Source: DASVDK01 sp036381125 [NCBI: Thermodesulfobacteriota bacterium] (lineage in GTDB: Bacteria > DASVDK01). Taken from it: 12,034 nucleotides of DNA. Made by a program: the position numbers and the translations under genes. Shown here one piece after another: positions 7,607 to 12,034 of this stretch (position 1 is its first letter; each line of letters opens with the position of its first letter). The DNA is taken from positions 1 to 12,034 of the forward strand of contig DASVDK010000130.1 in NCBI GenBank assembly GCA_036381125.1. The letters are read 5' to 3'. Below the pieces are notes generated by a model that saw nothing but the letters and a program-made list of their open reading frames with translations, did no database searches and was not told where the DNA came from.

Positions 7607-10600
7607 ATGGCGCGCTTCTTCATCGACCGTCCCGTCTTCGCGATGGTCGTCGCCATCGTCATCACGCTCGCCGGCCTCATCGCGCTGATCGCCGGCCTGC
7701 CGATCGCCCAGTACCCGCAGATCACGCTCCCCTCGGTCCGGACCTCCGGGGCGTACGTCGGCGCCGGCGCCCAGATCGTCGAGGAGGCGGTCGCGCAGCC
7801 GATCGAGACGCAGGTGAACGGCGTCGAGGGCATGCTCTACATGCGCTCGACGAGCACGAGCGACGGCTACTACACGCTCACGGTCACCTTCACCCTCGAG
7901 ACGGACCCGGACATCGCCGCGGTGCAGGTGCAGAACCGGGTCTCGCAGGCGAGCGGCTCCCTGCCGCAGGAGGTCCTCGACGCCGGCCTCACCACCACCA
8001 AGACCACCCCCGACACCGTCATGTACGTCGCCCTCCATTCGCCCAACGGGACGTACGACCAGCTCTTCCTGCAGAACTTCGCGAACATCACCGTCATCGA
8101 GCCGCTCAAGCGCGTCCCCGGCGCCGGCAACATCACCCTCTACGGCGCCGACTTCGGCATGCGCCTGTGGCTCCGGCCCGACGCCATGGCCAGGCTGCGC
8201 ATCACGCCGACCGACGTGCTCCAGGCGGTGCGCGACCAGAACGTCCAGGCGCCGGCCGGGTCGATCGGCCAGTACCCGGTCCCGGAGGGGCAGGCGTTCC
8301 AGTACACCGTGCGGGTCCGCGGCACGCTCGCGACCGAGGAGGAGTTCGGCAACATCGTCGTCCGGGCGGGTCCCGACGGCTCGATCGTCCGCATCCGCGA
8401 CATCGCCCGGGTGGAGCTGGGCGCCGAGGAGTATCGCTTCGTCTCGACCTACAACGGCAGGCCGGCGGCGAACTTCGCGGTCAGCCTCACCCCCGACGCG
8501 AACGCCATCGAGACCGCCGGCCGCCTGCGGGCGGAGCTCGCCCGCATGGCGCCGGGCTTCCCGGCCGACGTCGCCTACGACGTCGTCGTCGACAACACCG
8601 TCTTCGTGACGGAGTCGCTCGAGGAGATCCTCCGCACGTTCTTCGAGGCGCTCGCCCTCGTCGTCCTCGTCGTGCTCGTCTTCCTGCAGACCTGGCGGGC
8701 GACCCTCATCCCGCTCGTCGCCGTGCCGGTCTCGCTCATCGGCACCTTCGTCTCGTTCACGGTCCTCGACTTCTCGGTCAACACGCTGACCCTCTTCGGG
8801 ATGGTCCTGGTCATCGGGATCGTCGTGGACGACGCGATCGTCGTCGTCGAGGCGGTGGAGCACCACATCCAGGACACCGGCCTCGACCCGCGGTCGGCCA
8901 CGTACCGCGCCATGGAGGAGGTGCAAGGGCCGGTCGTCGCCATCGCCCTCGTCCTCGCGTCGGTCTTCGTCCCGGTCGCGTTCCTCGGCGGCGTCGTGGG
9001 CCAGCTCTACCGGCAGTTCGCCCTGACGGTCGCGGTGTCGGTGCTGCTCTCGGCCCTCGTCGCGCTCACCCTCACGCCGGCGCTCTGCGCGCTCCTCCTC
9101 GAGCCGCCGGCCGAGGGCCGGCGGCGCGGACTCCTCGGCCGGCTCGGCGCGGGGTTCAACCGCGGCTTCGCACGGACGGTGGAGCGGTACGGACGGACGG
9201 TGGCCCTCGCCATCCGCCGCGCCGGGGTCGTGGTCGCGGCGCTGGTCGTGCTCGGCGCCGCGGCCCTGGGGCTCACGCGCGCCGTGCCGGGCGGCTTCGT
9301 GCCGGAGGAGGACCAGGGGATCGTGATCGGCACGATCCTCCTGCCGGAGGCGGCGTCGCTCGTCCGCACGCGCGACGCGGCAGCGCGGGTCGACGAGGCG
9401 ATCCGCGGCATCCCGGGCGTCGCTCGCACGATCACGGTCTCCGGCGCGAACATCCTCACCGGCGCCGCCCAGTCCAACTCCGGGCTCGTCGCCGTGGCGC
9501 TCGAGCCGTGGGGCGAGCGGCCGGACGTCCAGGCGATCATCGCCGCCATCCGCGCGAGCGCCGCCGAGATCCCCGAGGCCGTCGTGCTCGCGTTCAACCC
9601 GCCGCCGATCCCCGGCCTCGGCGTCACGGGGGGCTTCTCCTTCATGCTCGAGGACCGCACCGGCCAGGCGCCCGAGGCGCTCCAGGCGGCGGTCGCGCGG
9701 GTGGTCTCCGCCGCGCAGCAGCGGCCGGAGATCGGGTCCGTGCTGTCGAGCTTCGCGGCCGACACCCCCGGCTACCGCTTCGACGTGGATCGCGACAAGG
9801 CCCAGACCCTCGGCGTGCCGGTGAGCGACGTCTTCCAGGCGCTCCAGACCTTCCTCGGCGGCGTCCGGATCAACGACTTCACCCGGTTCGGCCGCACCTA
9901 CGACGTGGTCATGCAGGCGGAGGGGCGCTACAGGCGGGACGTCCGGGACATCCAGTCGTTCTTCGTCAGGAACGCCGACGGGCAGATGGTCCCCCTCACG
10001 ACGCTCGTGACGCCGGTGAGGGAGAGCGGGCCGATCGTGATGACGCGGTACAACGCCTACCGTGCCGCCGAGATCACCGGGACCGCCGCGCCGGGGTACA
10101 GCTCCGGGCAGGCGATGCAGGCCATGGAGGAGGTGGCGGCAAGCGTCCTGCCGTCCGGCTTCGGCTACGAGTGGTCGGGCCTGAGCCTCCAGGAGCAGCA
10201 GTCCGCCGGCCAGGCGCCGGTCGTCTTCGGCCTGGCCCTGCTCTTCGTGTTCCTCTTCCTCGCCGCCCTCTACGAGAGCTGGGCCGTGCCGTTCGCCGTC
10301 CTCCTCGGCGTGCCGCTCGGCGTCTTCGGCGCCTTCGCCGCCGTCTGGCTCGCCGGCTACGCCAACACGGTCTACGCGCAGATCGGCCTCATCCTCCTGA
10401 TCGGCCTCGCGGCCAAGAACGCGATCCTGATCGTCGAGTTCGCCAAGGTCCGCCGCGATCGCGGGATGCCGATCGTCCAGGCGGCCGTCGAGGCCGCGAG
10501 GCTCAGGCTGCGGCCGATCATCATGACCTCCCTCGCCTTCATCCTCGGCGTCGTGCCGCTCGCCGTCGCGACCGGCGCCGGCGCCGCGGCCCGCAACGTC

Positions 10601-10759
10601 ATGGGGGTCACGGTGCTCGGCGGCATGACCGCCGCGACCGTCCTGGGGATCGTCGTGATCCCCGTGCTCTTCGTCCTCGTCCAGCGAGTCGCCGAACGGA
10701 TCGCCGGTCCTCCCGGGGAGCGGGCGGCCGGCGAGGGGCCGGCCGCAGGGGCACGCTAG
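7607..10759 (+). CDS. RND multidrug efflux permease, HAE1 (AcrB/MexB-like) family
   Basis: The product has 1050 residues (AcrB 1049), a proton-driven inner-membrane trimer that exports hydrophobic and amphiphilic compounds. It starts with the family hallmark MARFFIDRPVFA and the first membrane helix (about 11-30). The proton-relay residues are all present: Asp408 and Asp409 in GIVVDDAIVVVE, Lys937 in GLAAKNAILIVEFAK, and Arg967 in RLRLRPIIMTS. Other AcrB landmarks are LPIAQYPQI, QNVQAPAGSIG, VNTLTLFGMVL, LTPALCALLLEP, FVPEEDQG, GQMVPLTTL and FLAALYESWAVPFAVLL; about 12 membrane helices fall into two repeats. The large-pocket Phe residues of AcrB are mostly replaced (Ala614 and Ile616 at the switch-loop positions, by eye alignment), so substrates may differ. 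It follows the adaptor gene by 6 bases with only a weak AGGCGG ribosome site, suggesting coupling. No outer-membrane channel gene is in the window. Confidence 0.96.
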   Translation: MARFFIDRPVFAMVVAIVITLAGLIALIAGLPIAQYPQITLPSVRTSGAYVGAGAQIVEEAVAQPIETQVNGVEGMLYMRSTSTSDGYYTLTVTFTLETDPDIAAVQVQNRVSQASGSLPQEVLDAGLTTTKTTPDTVMYVALHSPNGTYDQLFLQNFANITVIEPLKRVPGAGNITLYGADFGMRLWLRPDAMARLRITPTDVLQAVRDQNVQAPAGSIGQYPVPEGQAFQYTVRVRGTLATEEEFGNIVVRAGPDGSIVRIRDIARVELGAEEYRFVSTYNGRPAANFAVSLTPDANAIETAGRLRAELARMAPGFPADVAYDVVVDNTVFVTESLEEILRTFFEALALVVLVVLVFLQTWRATLIPLVAVPVSLIGTFVSFTVLDFSVNTLTLFGMVLVIGIVVDDAIVVVEAVEHHIQDTGLDPRSATYRAMEEVQGPVVAIALVLASVFVPVAFLGGVVGQLYRQFALTVAVSVLLSALVALTLTPALCALLLEPPAEGRRRGLLGRLGAGFNRGFARTVERYGRTVALAIRRAGVVVAALVVLGAAALGLTRAVPGGFVPEEDQGIVIGTILLPEAASLVRTRDAAARVDEAIRGIPGVARTITVSGANILTGAAQSNSGLVAVALEPWGERPDVQAIIAAIRASAAEIPEAVVLAFNPPPIPGLGVTGGFSFMLEDRTGQAPEALQAAVARVVSAAQQRPEIGSVLSSFAADTPGYRFDVDRDKAQTLGVPVSDVFQALQTFLGGVRINDFTRFGRTYDVVMQAEGRYRRDVRDIQSFFVRNADGQMVPLTTLVTPVRESGPIVMTRYNAYRAAEITGTAAPGYSSGQAMQAMEEVAASVLPSGFGYEWSGLSLQEQQSAGQAPVVFGLALLFVFLFLAALYESWAVPFAVLLGVPLGVFGAFAAVWLAGYANTVYAQIGLILLIGLAAKNAILIVEFAKVRRDRGMPIVQAAVEAARLRLRPIIMTSLAFILGVVPLAVATGAGAAARNVMGVTVLGGMTAATVLGIVVIPVLFVLVQRVAERIAGPPGERAAGEGPAAGAR

Positions 10760-10771
10760 CGCTTCGAGCCC

Positions 10772-10788
10772 TGGCACATCGGATGCAA
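10772..10788 (+). promoter_or_regulatory. Sigma54-like promoter element upstream of clpB (tentative)
   Basis: TGGCAC (10772-10777), five bases, then ATGCAA (10783-10788) resembles the sigma54 consensus TGGCAC-N5-TTGCW with one mismatch. The invariant GG and GC are at the required 12-bp spacing. Transcription would start near 10798, about 134 bases before clpB. No activator gene or upstream activator site was identified, and clpB is usually sigma32- or repressor-controlled, so this could be chance. Confidence 0.3.
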
Positions 10789-10823
10789 CCTCCGGCCGTC
10801 GGAGCGTTACAGAGCCCGCGACC

Positions 10824-10869
10824 CGGCCAAAATGGCCGCCGTGACGGCCCGGATCGGGCGTTGCGCCCG
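10824..10869. repeat. Two tandem GC-rich hairpins between the efflux operon and clpB
   Basis: CGGCCA/TGGCCG (10824-10829 and 10833-10838) form a 6-bp stem with an AAA loop. CGGGCG/CGCCCG (10855-10860 and 10864-10869) form a 6-bp stem with a TTG loop. Neither is followed by a T-run, so they are not classical intrinsic terminators. They could end efflux-operon transcripts without a U-tract or shape the clpB leader. Confidence 0.35.
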
Positions 10870-10931
10870 GCCGATGGACAGAATGGCACACCGGACGGGC
10901 GGGGCCGAGACGAGACGGAAGGCAAACAGGC

Positions 10932-12034
<1,103 letters not shown>

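Larger units (their letters stand above)
10760..10931. other. Intergenic region between the efflux operon and clpB
   Basis: These 172 bases hold the sigma54-like element and two short hairpins. I see no CIRCE repeat (the TTAGCACTC / GAGTGCTAA pair) and no clear sigma32 promoter (CTTGAA with CCCCAT). A weak alternative sigma70 pair is GTTACA (10806-10811) and CAAAAT (10828-10833), 16 bases apart. The clpB ribosome site GGAAGG (10917-10922) lies at the right end. Confidence 0.6.

Noticed and set aside
10760-10931. CIRCE or sigma32 heat-shock control of clpB.
   Set aside because: I read for the CIRCE inverted repeat and the CTTGAA/CCCCAT pattern and found no acceptable match.

Overview
This 12 kb window is very GC-rich and densely coded. 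It carries Gram-negative envelope genes (BamD, a tripartite RND efflux pair, two predicted lipoproteins) and looks like ordinary chromosome. The composition and gene mix would fit a high-GC soil or sediment lineage such as Rokubacteria/Methylomirabilota or a deltaproteobacterial relative. That placement is an inference; nothing in the window fixes the phylum. I see no transposase, integrase, phage gene, CRISPR array, tRNA or rRNA.

Layout. (1) 1-3805, plus strand: a tightly packed glycerol-catabolism operon with the 3' part of glpD, then glpK starting on the base after the glpD stop, then an N-acyl-D-amino-acid deacylase-type amidohydrolase overlapping glpK by 8 bases. (2) 3842-4567, plus strand: a two-gene type II toxin-antitoxin module (Phd/YefM antitoxin and PIN-domain toxin) with its own AT-rich promoter and a palindromic candidate operator. 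(3) 4574-6132, minus strand: bamD followed by a TPR gene coupled through a one-base stop/start overlap, driven by a strong sigma70-like promoter so close to the bamD ATG that the mRNA may be nearly leaderless. (4) 6329-10759, plus strand: periplasmic adaptor lipoprotein and HAE1-type RND pump, divergent from bamD across 196 bp that holds a bulged inverted repeat. No outer-membrane channel gene is present in the window. (5) 10932-12034, plus strand: 5' part of clpB, cut by the window edge, preceded by 172 bp with a sigma54-like element and two short GC hairpins.

How the genes work together. GlpK phosphorylates glycerol and GlpD oxidises the product to dihydroxyacetone phosphate; the third gene suggests linked use of N-acylated D-amino acids, which is unproven. 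The toxin-antitoxin pair is a self-contained cassette between convergent units. BamD acts in outer-membrane protein assembly, the RND pair in efflux, and ClpB in protein disaggregation. The points most worth a second look are the toxin-antitoxin operator, the near-leaderless bamD promoter, the loss of the AcrB-type phenylalanine trap in the RND pump, the Cys-to-Asp change at the expected metal-ligand position of the amidohydrolase, and the sigma54-like element before clpB. I found no clearly new multi-gene system.
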